Shown: positions 23,510-31,894, numbered from the stretch's first letter. The stretch is DNA of 64,000 nt from Rugamonas rivuli (GCF_009380165.1 NZ_WHUF01000011.1:1-64000), one strand, 5' to 3'. Notes: a model not told the origin generated them from the sequence alone. A program made the numbers and translations.

Positions 23510-24235
23510 ATGAAAACACTGCCGCTATGGCTTGCCGCCCTGCTGCCGCTGACGGCCGCCGCCGGCGACGTCCGCGAAGACCCCAAGGTGATCATCAGCG
23601 CCGAGCGCGATTCCGAATGGAACAGCTACCGCCACGCCTACAAGGCCGCCGCCTTCTTCGCCCACTACACCCGCAGCCGGCCGCTGATCCAGGCGCACAT
23701 GCAGATCCGTCCGCTCGAAGCCAACGCCCCGCTCGACGGCCTGAGCCTGCATCTGGTCGGCGAGAAAACCGATATCACGATCCCGGTCGACGCCATCGGC
23801 CGCGCCGAACTGCCCATGCTCAAGCAGGCCTACCAGGACGACGCCGTGCTGCGCCTGAACCGGCAAAAGGGCAACTACTACTTCAGCGGCCGCTACTCGA
23901 TCCGCGAGCACGCCGACGGCGTGTACGACATGGCCGAACTGCGCGCCGCCTGCGAACAGCTGATCAGCGCGCAGCGCGAATCGGGCTACCGCATGCGCCT
24001 GATCGGCAAGCAATGCCAGGGCATCAAATTCGTCTACCCGGCCGGCGCCACGCCGGAGGTGCGCACCCAGACCGGCGGCCCCAGCGGCCTGCTGCCGCTG
24101 GTCGACGCCCATCCGTTCGAAGGCAACTCGATGGGCATCTACAGGGTGGCGCTGTACCGCTTCGCCGACTGGCCGCAGCAGGGCAAGATCCAGACCGTCA
24201 GCGCGCCGCTGGCCATCGGCACGCTGTACGACTAG
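23510..24235 (+). CDS. Uncharacterised secreted protein
   Basis: A 241-residue protein with a signal peptide (LPLWLAALLPLTAAAGD). The mature part has no membrane segment. It shows a GYRMRLIGKQCQGIKFVYP stretch and a middle region rich in aromatic residues (NRQKGNYYFSGRYSIRE) that looks like beta strands. I do not recognise the family with confidence; it could be a periplasmic protein of the DUF2987 kind. It sits alone between the divergent two-component operon and a convergent lipoprotein esterase gene (two-base gap), so it is probably monocistronic. Confidence 0.7.
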   Translation: MKTLPLWLAALLPLTAAAGDVREDPKVIISAERDSEWNSYRHAYKAAAFFAHYTRSRPLIQAHMQIRPLEANAPLDGLSLHLVGEKTDITIPVDAIGRAELPMLKQAYQDDAVLRLNRQKGNYYFSGRYSIREHADGVYDMAELRAACEQLISAQRESGYRMRLIGKQCQGIKFVYPAGATPEVRTQTGGPSGLLPLVDAHPFEGNSMGIYRVALYRFADWPQQGKIQTVSAPLAIGTLYD

Positions 24236-24237
24236 CT

Positions 24238-25815
24238 TTACTCGAAGGTCTTGAAGAAGTCGCGCGCCGCCACGTTGCAGCCGGCGAAGGCCATGTAGCC
24301 GTGGTAGTTCTCCTGGCTGGTCGGGTCGCCGTTGGCGGCGATCACCCGCCGCCTGGCTTCGGCAAACACCGACTTGGCGCTGGCGTAGGGATCGTTGGCA
24401 AGCGCCGGCGTATCGACATCGAGCACCGTCACCAGCTTGGGCGCGACGCCGTGGGCGTTGAAGTAGGCCTGGGTCAGCGTGGCGTTATTGAACGGCACCT
24501 CGTCATCGCCATGGCCGCCGCACATCAGCACCGGCACGGTCGGCACCCAGGTGCGCAAATCGTTCTTGAACCAGGCGGCGCGCATCGGATGCGCGGGCTT
24601 GCAATCGAGCGGGGCGCCGGCCGCCGTCACCGGGCACGGGTGGTTGATGATGTCGTTGAACAGCGCCGAGATGTAGTCCGACTTCAGCAGGCTCTGTTCC
24701 GGCGTGCCGAAGTTGGCTTGCTCGGCCGCCGGCAGGCTGGCGTAGCCCGGCATGTCGCGCGCCAGCAGATGGGGCGGCAGCTTGCCGCTGCCGACCAGGC
24801 TGTTGATCGGCAACAGGGTCGGCGCCAGCGTCTCCATCGACGCCGCATAGCCGGCCTGGTACAGCTCGGTCGGCGCGGCATACAGATTGGCGTAGGCCTT
24901 CTGCCAGGCGGTGAACTGCAGTACCAGGTCGAGCATGGACTCGGTGTTGACCTGGCCCAGGCCGCGCAGCACCTCCGGCGAGCCCAGCGTGGTTTCATAG
25001 CTGACGCTCTCGGCGTAGTTGCCGCTCAGCGGCGCCGACGCCGTCACGCTGATGCCGGCCGCCTGCATGGCGCGGTGGGTGGCCATCGTCACATAACCGC
25101 CTTCGGAATAGCCGGTGAGGAACAGCTTGCCATTCTCGACGACCGGATGCGGCAGCCTGGCGAAGGCCTTGCGGGCGGCGGTCAGCGCATCGATCATGTC
25201 CTTGGCGTGCTGGTCGGCGATGTGGTGCGGATGGTAGCTCAGCGTGGAGGTATCGTAGCCGGCGTAGTTGGGCGCGACCACGATGTAGCCGTGGGCCGCG
25301 TACAGCGCGGCCACGGCGGCGCTGGTGCCGGCGAACGGTGCGCCCGGCGTCAGGTCGCCCACGCGCACATTGCGCTGCGTCGAGCTGCCGTGGCCGTACA
25401 TCAGCAGCGGACGCTTGCCGCTGCAGGCCGGGTCGCTGCCGCTCGGCACCATCAGCGAACCGGACGCGGTGGTGGTCTCGCCGGCCGCGCCGACGGTGCT
25501 GTATTCGAACTGGTGGAAATCGACGCTGCACTTGGGCTGGCCGGCCACCGCCAGCACCTGGTTGCCGAAATCGCCCAGGCGGCCCAATGCCTGCACCAGG
25601 CCGGCGGGATCGAGCGCGCGCGTCAGCAACGGCGGGTTGAACAGCAAGGCGCCGCGCGCGCCGGAGGTGTCGGTCTCGCCGACGGGCGCGGTGGGCGTCA
25701 CTGGCGGCGTCGGCGGCGGTGTGACGGCAACGGCGCTGCTGCCGCTACCGCCGCCGCAGCCGCTCAGCGCGGCGAAAAATGTGGCAATGCAGAGCGTGCT
25801 GATAGTCTTGTCCAT
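24238..25815 (-). CDS. Secreted lipoprotein alpha/beta hydrolase (lipase/esterase-like)
   Basis: A 525-residue hydrolase. A lipobox LSGC places the lipidated cysteine at residue 20, followed by a Gly/Ser and Pro/Thr linker. The alpha/beta-hydrolase core has the oxyanion-region sequence LLMYGHGSSTQRN, the strand YIVVAPNYAGYDTSTLSYHP and the nucleophile elbow GYSEGGYVT. Late acidic and His candidates occur in CGGHGDDEVPFNN and ENYHGYMAFAG. The GYSEGG elbow together with a C-terminal domain of this size recalls secretory lipases that release fatty acids or esters outside the cell. It probably sits on the outer membrane. The substrate is unknown. Confidence 0.82.
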   Translation of the reverse strand: MDKTISTLCIATFFAALSGCGGGSGSSAVAVTPPPTPPVTPTAPVGETDTSGARGALLFNPPLLTRALDPAGLVQALGRLGDFGNQVLAVAGQPKCSVDFHQFEYSTVGAAGETTTASGSLMVPSGSDPACSGKRPLLMYGHGSSTQRNVRVGDLTPGAPFAGTSAAVAALYAAHGYIVVAPNYAGYDTSTLSYHPHHIADQHAKDMIDALTAARKAFARLPHPVVENGKLFLTGYSEGGYVTMATHRAMQAAGISVTASAPLSGNYAESVSYETTLGSPEVLRGLGQVNTESMLDLVLQFTAWQKAYANLYAAPTELYQAGYAASMETLAPTLLPINSLVGSGKLPPHLLARDMPGYASLPAAEQANFGTPEQSLLKSDYISALFNDIINHPCPVTAAGAPLDCKPAHPMRAAWFKNDLRTWVPTVPVLMCGGHGDDEVPFNNATLTQAYFNAHGVAPKLVTVLDVDTPALANDPYASAKSVFAEARRRVIAANGDPTSQENYHGYMAFAGCNVAARDFFKTFE

Positions 25816-25904
25816 GGAGTCTCCTGAATGAGGCGGTTCGCAGTTGAACCAGCCTGCATTCTGGAGAAACCCTCAAGGACGCACATGTGCCGGAAGGTAG
25901 ACGG

Positions 25905-26498
25905 TCAGGAGCGGCGCTGACGGCGGCGTGCCGCCAGGCCGACCAGGGCCAGGCCCGCGCCCATCATGGCGTAGGTGGCAGGCTCGGGCACCACGTTGCC
26001 CATGGCCTGGAATTCCGACACGGCGAAGTGGTTGTCGCCCGCGCCGGCGGCGCCGGAGATCATGAAGGCGGTGGCCACCACGGGTGCGCCGAGTATGGTG
26101 CTGCCGTTGTCCTGGCCCCACGAGCGGTTCGGCGACATCACCGCCAGGTCGTGCCAGACGTTGGCGAGGTCGCGGTACTGGATGCGGTAGTCGTTGTCGT
26201 TGTCGGCCTGGATGGCGAGCTGGTTGACCGATGCGGCCTGGTTGAGGGTGATGGTGATGGAGTCGGCGCCGTAGTCGCCGGTCCAGAACACCGTGCCGAG
26301 GTTCCACTGGGTGTTGATCGGCAGGTAGAGGCCATCCGTGACCGTCGATGGATCGGCCGGTGCCCCCGGCCCCCAGCTGCCGCCATCCCAGAAGCCCGAA
26401 CCGGTGAGGGAAACGCCGCCGCCCAGGGCCACATTGGTATCGGCCATGGCGGTGCCGGTGCAGGCCAGGCAGGCCAATGCAATCGCGAGTGATTTCAT
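25905..26498 (-). CDS. PEP-CTERM sorting-domain exoprotein
   Basis: A 197-residue secreted protein. The signal peptide ends at GTAMA; the mature domain is beta-rich, with SITITLNQAASVNQLAIQAD and RIQYRDLANVWHDLAVMS, resembling a discoidin/F5-8C-like jelly roll. The C-terminus carries the sorting signal: VPEPATYAMMGAG, a hydrophobic helix, and a basic tail RRRQRRS. By family knowledge exosortase cuts at PEP and the protein goes to the cell surface or matrix of exopolysaccharide producers. No exosortase gene is in this window. AAGGAGA precedes ATG 26498, with AT-rich promoter-like sequence beyond. The accessory island begins upstream of this gene. Confidence 0.9.
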   Translation of the reverse strand: MKSLAIALACLACTGTAMADTNVALGGGVSLTGSGFWDGGSWGPGAPADPSTVTDGLYLPINTQWNLGTVFWTGDYGADSITITLNQAASVNQLAIQADNDNDYRIQYRDLANVWHDLAVMSPNRSWGQDNGSTILGAPVVATAFMISGAAGAGDNHFAVSEFQAMGNVVPEPATYAMMGAGLALVGLAARRRQRRS

Positions 26499-26683
26499 AT
26501 CTTCTCCTTAAGCAATATAATATTGATAAGATAAAAAATCAGGATAGCATCAGTTCGCTTGAGCGCAAGGACGAGCGTCTCGCGTGCGCGACAGTGGATG
26601 GCTCAAGGAGTTTGCCGGGCGGCCTCTTTGATTTTTAATGTAATGAATAGCTACTTCCAGGCCTGGAGCGTTTCACTCATCGA

Positions 26684-27151
26684 CTATATGTCGTTACAAG
26701 GTACTAGCGAACCGAACAATCCCTTGATGGCAAGTTTGAGCTCCGATTTGTCGTTTTTGTCTAACGATTTACATCCATCGGCAATTCTATACTGCACTTC
26801 TGCGTGATGAATCCCCTCTGATGGTTCATGCACTACGTTGAAACCATGTCCACGCCGAGTGCTAAATGCTCGAATAGGTCCTACGGTACCTTCAAGATAA
26901 CCCACATAAGTCATAGCTGGCTTTGTAGGCCTCTTTTGGGTCTGCCACTCGCGTCCCAGCGCGTGAACCTCATCTGGCGACTTCGCATATTTCTCCCAAC
27001 AGACGGACTCACCACTCCCTCCCGGGAAAGCAAACGCATTCTCCCAAAGCACCTGCTTCACATCGTCATACTTATGTGGCCGGTCAATCAATCGCGCTAC
27101 CTTGTCAGCGTCAGGTATATGCTCGACTTCTAGAGGTTGCGCATCAGCCAA
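26684..27151 (-). CDS. Unrecognised protein, third gene of the TIGR04255 module
   Basis: A 155-residue soluble protein with no signal peptide or membrane segment. The start is TTG 27151; AAGGA eight bases upstream lies across the end of the preceding gene, supporting it. No family was recognised with certainty. Visible features are SGESVCWEKYAKSPDEVHAL in the N-terminal half, YVGYLEGTVGPIRAFSTRRG and a possible conserved patch VHEPSEGIHHAEVQY with several histidines and acids, then a charged helix. Codon use and base composition are much less GC-rich than in flanking genes, as expected for transferred DNA. It follows the second gene by 12 bp, so the three genes almost certainly form one operon. 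Confidence 0.7.
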   Translation of the reverse strand: MADAQPLEVEHIPDADKVARLIDRPHKYDDVKQVLWENAFAFPGGSGESVCWEKYAKSPDEVHALGREWQTQKRPTKPAMTYVGYLEGTVGPIRAFSTRRGHGFNVVHEPSEGIHHAEVQYRIADGCKSLDKNDKSELKLAIKGLFGSLVPCNDI

Positions 27152-27163
27152 GGAAGCGTTCCT

Positions 27164-27760
27164 TCAGAATTTTGGAATGAATTCCAATATTTCCTTGGGC
27201 AGGCGAATGCCATCGAATGGCAAGTCATCAAAATATTCAGCCTGATCCGTTGCCGCGCCAGTCACCATATGCATCTTCCAATTATCTACAACCAGCGCGA
27301 TGACAGGATGCTCGCCCTCCCACACCGCCATCAACCCACCCTCCCCATCAGGAGCAATCTTAGGTAGTCGCATACTATTGCGAAGCGCTTTAATTAGCGC
27401 TACGGAAGCATCTGCAGTTTCTGAGGTAAGGCGGTAAGCATCACTGGTTTCGGAGGCAAAACGACGTATTGATGTGATAAGCATGTCTCGTGTCTTTTCC
27501 CGCTCTACCACTGCTGCGGACAAGAATTCCCCAGGATGTACTGCAACATCCAAAAAGACAGGTGGCGCACCGGTATTTACATTATTACCGCCTCGGATTA
27601 CTTGTTTAACTCGGACATCCTTAGTTGTAGGCACTGCCGCCGATTTAGCAGGAGCAGGCAAAGGTAAAGATACCGCAGGCGATACGTCCCAACCGGATGT
27701 ATTGCTTTCACCTATACTCTGGGGAGCGAAAAATGTCGCGGAGGATCGGTAATAACTCAT
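27164..27760 (-). CDS. Unrecognised protein, second gene of the TIGR04255 module
   Basis: A 198-residue protein. I start at ATG 27760, which overlaps the stop of the TIGR04255 gene (ATGA) and has GGAAGAG upstream; an ATG five codons earlier is possible. The first 70 residues are low-complexity (Ser/Ala/Pro) and probably disordered. A helical middle (about 85-135) follows. The C-terminal block has LPKIAPDGEGGLMAVWEGE and then ALVVDNWKMHMVTG, a beta-rich pattern of the form LPxPxI.PDG.GGI...W that I recall from short proteins encoded next to TIGR04255 genes. That memory is not a database hit. It has no signal peptide or enzyme motif. Confidence 0.72.
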   Translation of the reverse strand: MSYYRSSATFFAPQSIGESNTSGWDVSPAVSLPLPAPAKSAAVPTTKDVRVKQVIRGGNNVNTGAPPVFLDVAVHPGEFLSAAVVEREKTRDMLITSIRRFASETSDAYRLTSETADASVALIKALRNSMRLPKIAPDGEGGLMAVWEGEHPVIALVVDNWKMHMVTGAATDQAEYFDDLPFDGIRLPKEILEFIPKF

Positions 27761-28554
27761 GTTGTTCTCTTCCATATTTCGCGCTGCACGGTCGGAGAAG
27801 TAATATCTACAAACCCATGCGTGATCCAGTGGTGAGCGGTGTCAAACCACTTTCGACGGGATTCGTCACTCGCGTCCGAAGCCATCCCTCTGGCGGTCAT
27901 ATCCAGACGGACGAGCCTAGTATCATCTAAGGGCGAATTCATCGACTGCGCAGTAACATGCAAGCGCCCTGCTCCTTCTGGCAACAAGTATGAGCTCGAA
28001 AAATTGAAATTCTCCGGTTGGGGCAAAAATCGTGTTCTCGACTGCCGAGTGTGATCGACAAGAATGGACGTTTCCTCTTGTTGATCCAATCCGTATTCTT
28101 TGTTTATATGATTTACGTATGTCATTTCAAACTGACGGAAGATCAGGCTCACGCCGCCTATATCACGCATAAAATCCATAAAGGACTGGAGTCGTCTCTC
28201 GAACTCGGTGATGACCACCTGATAGCTTGGATAATTTTTTGTGCCAAGCGTATGCTTCCAGTTGAACAGGAAACGATCAGCTTGGATTTGAATGAGGTTA
28301 CTACCATCACGATTGAGTAGCCAAGCCCGGCGAGCTGGGGGAAGCGTTGCCCAAGACTCAAACTCAGCAACCGACTGGCTAGGTTCCTCCACTATAGCTG
28401 ATAGAGGAGGAGCCTCCTCAACTGTAGGAAATTCGGAACGAATGCGATCCCAAAAAGCACCTATATGGACAGCCTGAACTACGCTGCTAGCGAACATAAC
28501 GCCACACACCACTTCGACAACTGGAGGGTTGTCGCACTTAACCGGCTCTAGCAT
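27757..28554 (-). CDS. TIGR04255-family protein, first gene of an uncharacterised three-gene module
   Basis: A 265-residue soluble protein. The N-terminus CDNPPVVEVVCGVMFASS has the hallmark NPP.VE...G..F of the sporadically distributed TIGR04255 family. Further typical elements are RAWLLNRDGSNLIQIQADRF, NWKHT, a Y.S...V...F segment, and near the C-terminus TAHHWITHGFVDITSP followed by WKR. The length is usual for the family, whose function is unknown. ATG 28554 has GAGG at good spacing. It overlaps the next gene by four bases. GC content is clearly below the flanking core genes. Its sporadic distribution, operon with two small unknown genes and island setting are compatible with a defence or toxin-like role, but nothing here proves it. 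Confidence 0.82.
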   Translation of the reverse strand: MLEPVKCDNPPVVEVVCGVMFASSVVQAVHIGAFWDRIRSEFPTVEEAPPLSAIVEEPSQSVAEFESWATLPPARRAWLLNRDGSNLIQIQADRFLFNWKHTLGTKNYPSYQVVITEFERRLQSFMDFMRDIGGVSLIFRQFEMTYVNHINKEYGLDQQEETSILVDHTRQSRTRFLPQPENFNFSSSYLLPEGAGRLHVTAQSMNSPLDDTRLVRLDMTARGMASDASDESRRKWFDTAHHWITHGFVDITSPTVQREIWKRTT

Positions 28555-29297
28555 ATAGGTCCTCTAAAGTATCATCTAGGTCGCCGCTAGGGTATCTCGC
28601 AAGACACGCAATAACAGCTGACTGTTGACCACGACAAGGATGTTGAAAATATACTACCATGCAGAATTCCCAATGGAAACATATTTTTACACCCGTGCAT
28701 CACCGTTTTGCGAACACACATCTACGTAATCATCTCTCGAAGTGGCGTAACACGGCGCGCAACTCCTCAATTCCTCTGCAACACATTCTCTTCGAGAAGA
28801 GACAATCATGCAGTAAGGTAGTTCAGCGACGTTCAGTAGCCATGCAATAGCCCTCCGAGTACACCTATAGATACCAAACTGCACCCGTGATTTGCGCGCT
28901 ATTAGCATCTGACTCAGCCCCCCATACCAGCCTTACATTGTAGCTGCAACATTGATTTCAAGATTTCAAAAACCGCGAACCAATGATTTATACTGTTTAT
29001 ACGATATACCAATATTCTCACTAAAATCCTGCAATGCGGACACCTCCATGAAAACAGGCTTGAGCAATTCTAGGCAAATCGGCTTTCGCAGAATCTTATC
29101 CTCAGCTATAGCGCTCATGATGACAGCGGAGTCCATTCACTTTCGTGCAGAAAATCCGCTTCTCACTGGCACTCCATCAAAGCTAGTCTAACTGAGAAAG
29201 GAAAGTAACAAATGTAGATCCTGTGCGGTGGCCTCGTTAAAAATCAAGAAAACAGCATTTTTTGCAAGACTCATACCCTTCTGATTTAGACATCATC
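28555..29297. other. AT-rich gene-poor end of the accessory island
   Basis: These 743 bp lie between the TIGR04255 operon and the crotonase gene. By hand count 28921-28980 has 25 G/C of 60, against 40 of 60 at 29761-29820. An inverted repeat (AACAG-CTGA-CTGTT, 28613-28626) lies about 60 bp upstream of the operon start and could be an operator. Frames on the plus strand (28659-28850, 28952-29191) show no family resemblance. One short minus-strand frame is listed separately. I see no integrase, tRNA or clear direct repeats. Confidence 0.5.
28966..29136 (-). CDS. Possible short ORF in the island (unrecognised)
   Basis: A 56-residue frame beginning MDSAVIMSAIAEDKILRKP and ending GISYKQYKSLVRGF. 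It has a reasonable amino-acid composition with an amphipathic middle and a basic end, but only a weak ribosome-binding site (GAAAG close to the ATG). It may be a real small protein, the tail of a lost gene, or chance. An overlapping plus-strand frame competes with it. Confidence 0.25.
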   Translation of the reverse strand: MDSAVIMSAIAEDKILRKPICLELLKPVFMEVSALQDFSENIGISYKQYKSLVRGF

Positions 29298-30077
29298 TCA
29301 GTTAAACTTGCTGAAATCCGGCTTGCGCTTTTCGAAGAAGGCGGTGAAGGCTTCCTTGGCTTCCGGGGCGGCCAGCATGGCGCCGAAGAAGGTGTTTTCG
29401 GCGGCGATGGCTTCCGTCACCGGGCCTTTGCGGGCGGCCTTCATCAGCTGCTTGGTGGCGCGGATCGAGCTGGCCGGCAAGGCGACCAGCTTGGCGGCCT
29501 GGCCCTCGGCAAACGCGCGCAGTTCGGCCACCGGCACGATCTTCGATACCAGACCCATCTCCAACGCTTCCTGCGCCAGGAAGGCTTCGCCCAGCATCAG
29601 CTTCTCGGCCGCACGCGGGTAGCCGGCGATCTGCGTCAGCAGCAGGCTCGATGCGAACTCGGGGCACAGGCCCAGCTGCACGAACGGCATCGAGAACTTG
29701 GCGTTGTCGGCCGCGTAGACCAGGTCGCAATGCATCAGCAGCGTGGTGCCGATGCCTACCGCAGCACCAGCCACGGCAGCCACCACCGGCTTGGTCGAAC
29801 CGCTCAGCGCCATCATGAACTTGTACACCGAACGCTCTTCGATGCCCGAGCCGTCGGCAGGACGCGCGGTCTTCATGAAGTCTTCCAGGTCGTTACCGGC
29901 GGTGAAGATCTCCGGCTTGCCGACGATCAGGATGGCGCGCACGGCGGCGTCCTGCTCCGCTTCGTTGATGGCGTCGGCCATGCTCTGGTACATCGCCGAG
30001 GTGATCGCGTTCTTGCGCTCAGGGCGGTTGAATTCCAGCGTCAGCACGCCGTTGGTCTTGCTGCTCAAAATATCCAT
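29298..30077 (-). CDS. Enoyl-CoA hydratase/isomerase-family protein
   Basis: A 259-residue crotonase. The oxyanion-hole segments are RKNAITSAMYQSM with FTAGNDLEDF and the glycine-rich VAAVAGAAVGIGTTLLMHCD. The active-site loop reads LGLCPEFASSLLL: it has a glutamate at the PE position, in the place where delta3-delta2-enoyl-CoA isomerases carry the PEG motif, whereas the usual second hydratase glutamate is not obvious. It may therefore be an isomerase for unsaturated fatty acids rather than a hydratase. It is the last gene of the beta-oxidation cluster, downstream of a hairpin (30096-30126), with the accessory island beyond it. Confidence 0.88.
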   Translation of the reverse strand: MDILSSKTNGVLTLEFNRPERKNAITSAMYQSMADAINEAEQDAAVRAILIVGKPEIFTAGNDLEDFMKTARPADGSGIEERSVYKFMMALSGSTKPVVAAVAGAAVGIGTTLLMHCDLVYAADNAKFSMPFVQLGLCPEFASSLLLTQIAGYPRAAEKLMLGEAFLAQEALEMGLVSKIVPVAELRAFAEGQAAKLVALPASSIRATKQLMKAARKGPVTEAIAAENTFFGAMLAAPEAKEAFTAFFEKRKPDFSKFN

Positions 30078-30095
30078 GTGATCTCCAAATGATTA

Positions 30096-30126
30096 AAGGG
30101 CGCCGTGGTTGAACCGCAGCGCCCTT
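30096..30126 (-). terminator. Hairpin between thiolase and crotonase genes
   Basis: A perfect 8-bp stem (AAGGGCGC with GCGCCCTT) around a 15-base loop. Read leftward it is followed by TTAAT, a short U-rich stretch. It probably attenuates read-through from the thiolase gene into the crotonase gene or terminates it. Confidence 0.55.
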
Positions 30127-30147
30127 CTTTATGATTCCGTGCTTAGC

Positions 30148-31344
30148 TTACACGCGTTCGATGATACCAGCAGCGCCCATGCCTGCACCGACGCACATCG
30201 TCACCATGCCGTATTTCAGGTTGTTGCGGCGCAGTGCGTGCACCACGGTCGCAGCGCGGATCGCGCCGGTCGCGCCCAGCGGGTGGCCCAGGGCGATCGC
30301 GCCGCCCATTGGGTTGACCTTGGCTGGATCCAGACCCAGATCGCCGATCACGGCCAGTGCCTGTGCCGCGAACGCTTCGTTCAGCTCGATCCAGTCCAGT
30401 TGATCCTGGGTGATGCCGGCAGCTTTGCACGCATCAGGAATCGCGAACTTAGGACCGATGCCCATGATTTCCGGTGGCACGCCTTTAACGGCGAACGACG
30501 AGAACTTGGCCAGCGGGGTCAGGTTGTGCTCGCGCAGGAATTTCTCCGACACGACCAGCAGCGCGCCAGCGCCGTCGGACATCTGCGACGAGTTGGCAGC
30601 AGTGACCGAACCCTTGGCCGCAAACACCGGCTTCAGCTTGGACAGCGATTCCACGGTCGAATCGGCGCGCGCGCCTTCGTCGGTATCGACGGTGCGGGTC
30701 TTGATCTTGATTTCGCCGGAAGCCAGGTCAGGCGTGCGGGTGATGATCTCGACCGGGGTGGTCTCGTCCTTGAAGAAACCGGCCTGCTGCGCGGCGATGG
30801 CGCGGCGGTGCGATTCAACAGCGAACGCGTCCTGCGCTTCGCGCGAGATTTTCCATTGGGTCGCCACTTTTTCAGCGGTCAGGCCCATGCCGTATGCCAT
30901 GCCGACGTTTTCGTCGGTGAACATGTTCAGGTTCATCGATGGGTGGTGGCCCATCATCGGCACCATCGACATCGATTCGACGCCGCCGGCGATCATCGCA
31001 TCGGCTTCGCCAACGCGGATGCGGTCGGCAGCCATGGCCAGCGCGGTGATGCCCGACGCGCAGTAGCGGTTGATGGTGACGCCGCCGATGGTCTTAGGCA
31101 GGCCGGCCAGCAGCACCGATTGACGGGCGATGTTGAAGCCCTGTTCCGCTTCCGGGAACGAGCAGCCGATGATGGCGTCGGTGATCAGCGCCGGGTCCAG
31201 GCCAGGCGCTTGCGCCAGGGCCGATTGCAGCACGCGCACCAGCAGGTCGTCCGGGCGGGTTTTGTTGAACATGCCGCGCGGCGCCTTGCCGATCGGGGTG
31301 CGGGTGGCAGAGACGATGTATGCGTCTTGAATTTGTTTGCTCAT
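30148..31344 (-). CDS. fadA: Acetyl-CoA C-acyltransferase (3-ketoacyl-CoA thiolase)
   Basis: A 398-residue thiolase that cleaves 3-ketoacyl-CoA to acetyl-CoA and a shortened acyl-CoA. The nucleophile Cys95 lies in INRYCASGITALAMAA. The family motifs NEAFAAQALAV, GGAIALGHPLGATGAI and CVGAGMGAAGIIE hold the His and second Cys. Length and all active-site residues are normal. It lies in the fatty-acid operon downstream of the thioesterase gene. FadA is used as a family name; the pairing partner is the bifunctional protein at 31895. A biosynthetic acetyl-CoA acetyltransferase is less likely given its neighbours. Confidence 0.93.
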   Translation of the reverse strand: MSKQIQDAYIVSATRTPIGKAPRGMFNKTRPDDLLVRVLQSALAQAPGLDPALITDAIIGCSFPEAEQGFNIARQSVLLAGLPKTIGGVTINRYCASGITALAMAADRIRVGEADAMIAGGVESMSMVPMMGHHPSMNLNMFTDENVGMAYGMGLTAEKVATQWKISREAQDAFAVESHRRAIAAQQAGFFKDETTPVEIITRTPDLASGEIKIKTRTVDTDEGARADSTVESLSKLKPVFAAKGSVTAANSSQMSDGAGALLVVSEKFLREHNLTPLAKFSSFAVKGVPPEIMGIGPKFAIPDACKAAGITQDQLDWIELNEAFAAQALAVIGDLGLDPAKVNPMGGAIALGHPLGATGAIRAATVVHALRRNNLKYGMVTMCVGAGMGAAGIIERV

Positions 31345-31384
31345 TTTGTTCTTTCGAAAATTTTTGATCGAAGACTATGCGGAA

Positions 31385-31888
31385 CTAGGAAGCCCGCTTC
31401 TCGGATAAATACCAATCCACTTGAACCTGTGCGGCCAGCGTGCCGGCGGAGTCGAAGATGTCGACTTCCACCGGGAACGCCACCTTGCCCTGCTCTTTCA
31501 GCTCGGCCTTCAGCGCGGCCAGATCGCCAGGGACGCGGCCTTCGGCGCGCGTGGCGCCCTTGGCTACTTTCTGGTACTGGATGCGCGATTCCTTGGCGAC
31601 CGGGCGCAAGCCCAGGATCAGCTCCGCGAAGCCGCCAGCCATGGCCGCGCCGGAGGCCGTTTCGGCCAGCGTGAACAAGGCCCCGGCGTGCTGCGTGCCC
31701 AGGTGGTTATTGAGCTTCGGGTCTTCCGGCATCGACACTTTCGAAGTGCCGCTGCCGATCTCGTCGATCCTGATCCCCAGCAAGCGCACGAAGGGCAAGG
31801 TATCCATCATCTGTTGCTTGATACGGTCATACACCATGCTAGGCCTCACGCGCAGTAGAACTTTAAAAACCAGTTTCAGGATCGACAT
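31385..31888 (-). CDS. Hot-dog-fold thioesterase-like protein (DUF4442/PaaI type)
   Basis: A 167-residue protein. The hot-dog core is seen in LGIRIDEIGSGTSKVSMPED and NNHLGTQHAGALFTLAETAS, where N.LGTQHAGA is the helix and loop that bind CoA in PaaI/DUF4442 proteins. The expected role is hydrolysis of stalled acyl-CoA intermediates to free CoA. It starts six bases after the stop of the bifunctional dehydrogenase gene and precedes the thiolase gene, which fits a housekeeping part in beta-oxidation. The exact substrate is unknown. Confidence 0.8.
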   Translation of the reverse strand: MSILKLVFKVLLRVRPSMVYDRIKQQMMDTLPFVRLLGIRIDEIGSGTSKVSMPEDPKLNNHLGTQHAGALFTLAETASGAAMAGGFAELILGLRPVAKESRIQYQKVAKGATRAEGRVPGDLAALKAELKEQGKVAFPVEVDIFDSAGTLAAQVQVDWYLSEKRAS

Positions 31889-31894
31889 GGCCGA

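Noticed and set aside
28659..29191. Plus-strand frames of 63 and 79 codons in the AT-rich island
   Set aside because: No ribosome-binding site, no family resemblance, and chance frames are expected in this composition.
26499..29297. Integrative element with attachment sites
   Set aside because: Composition suggests transfer, but I found no integrase, transposase, tRNA or direct repeats at the ends.
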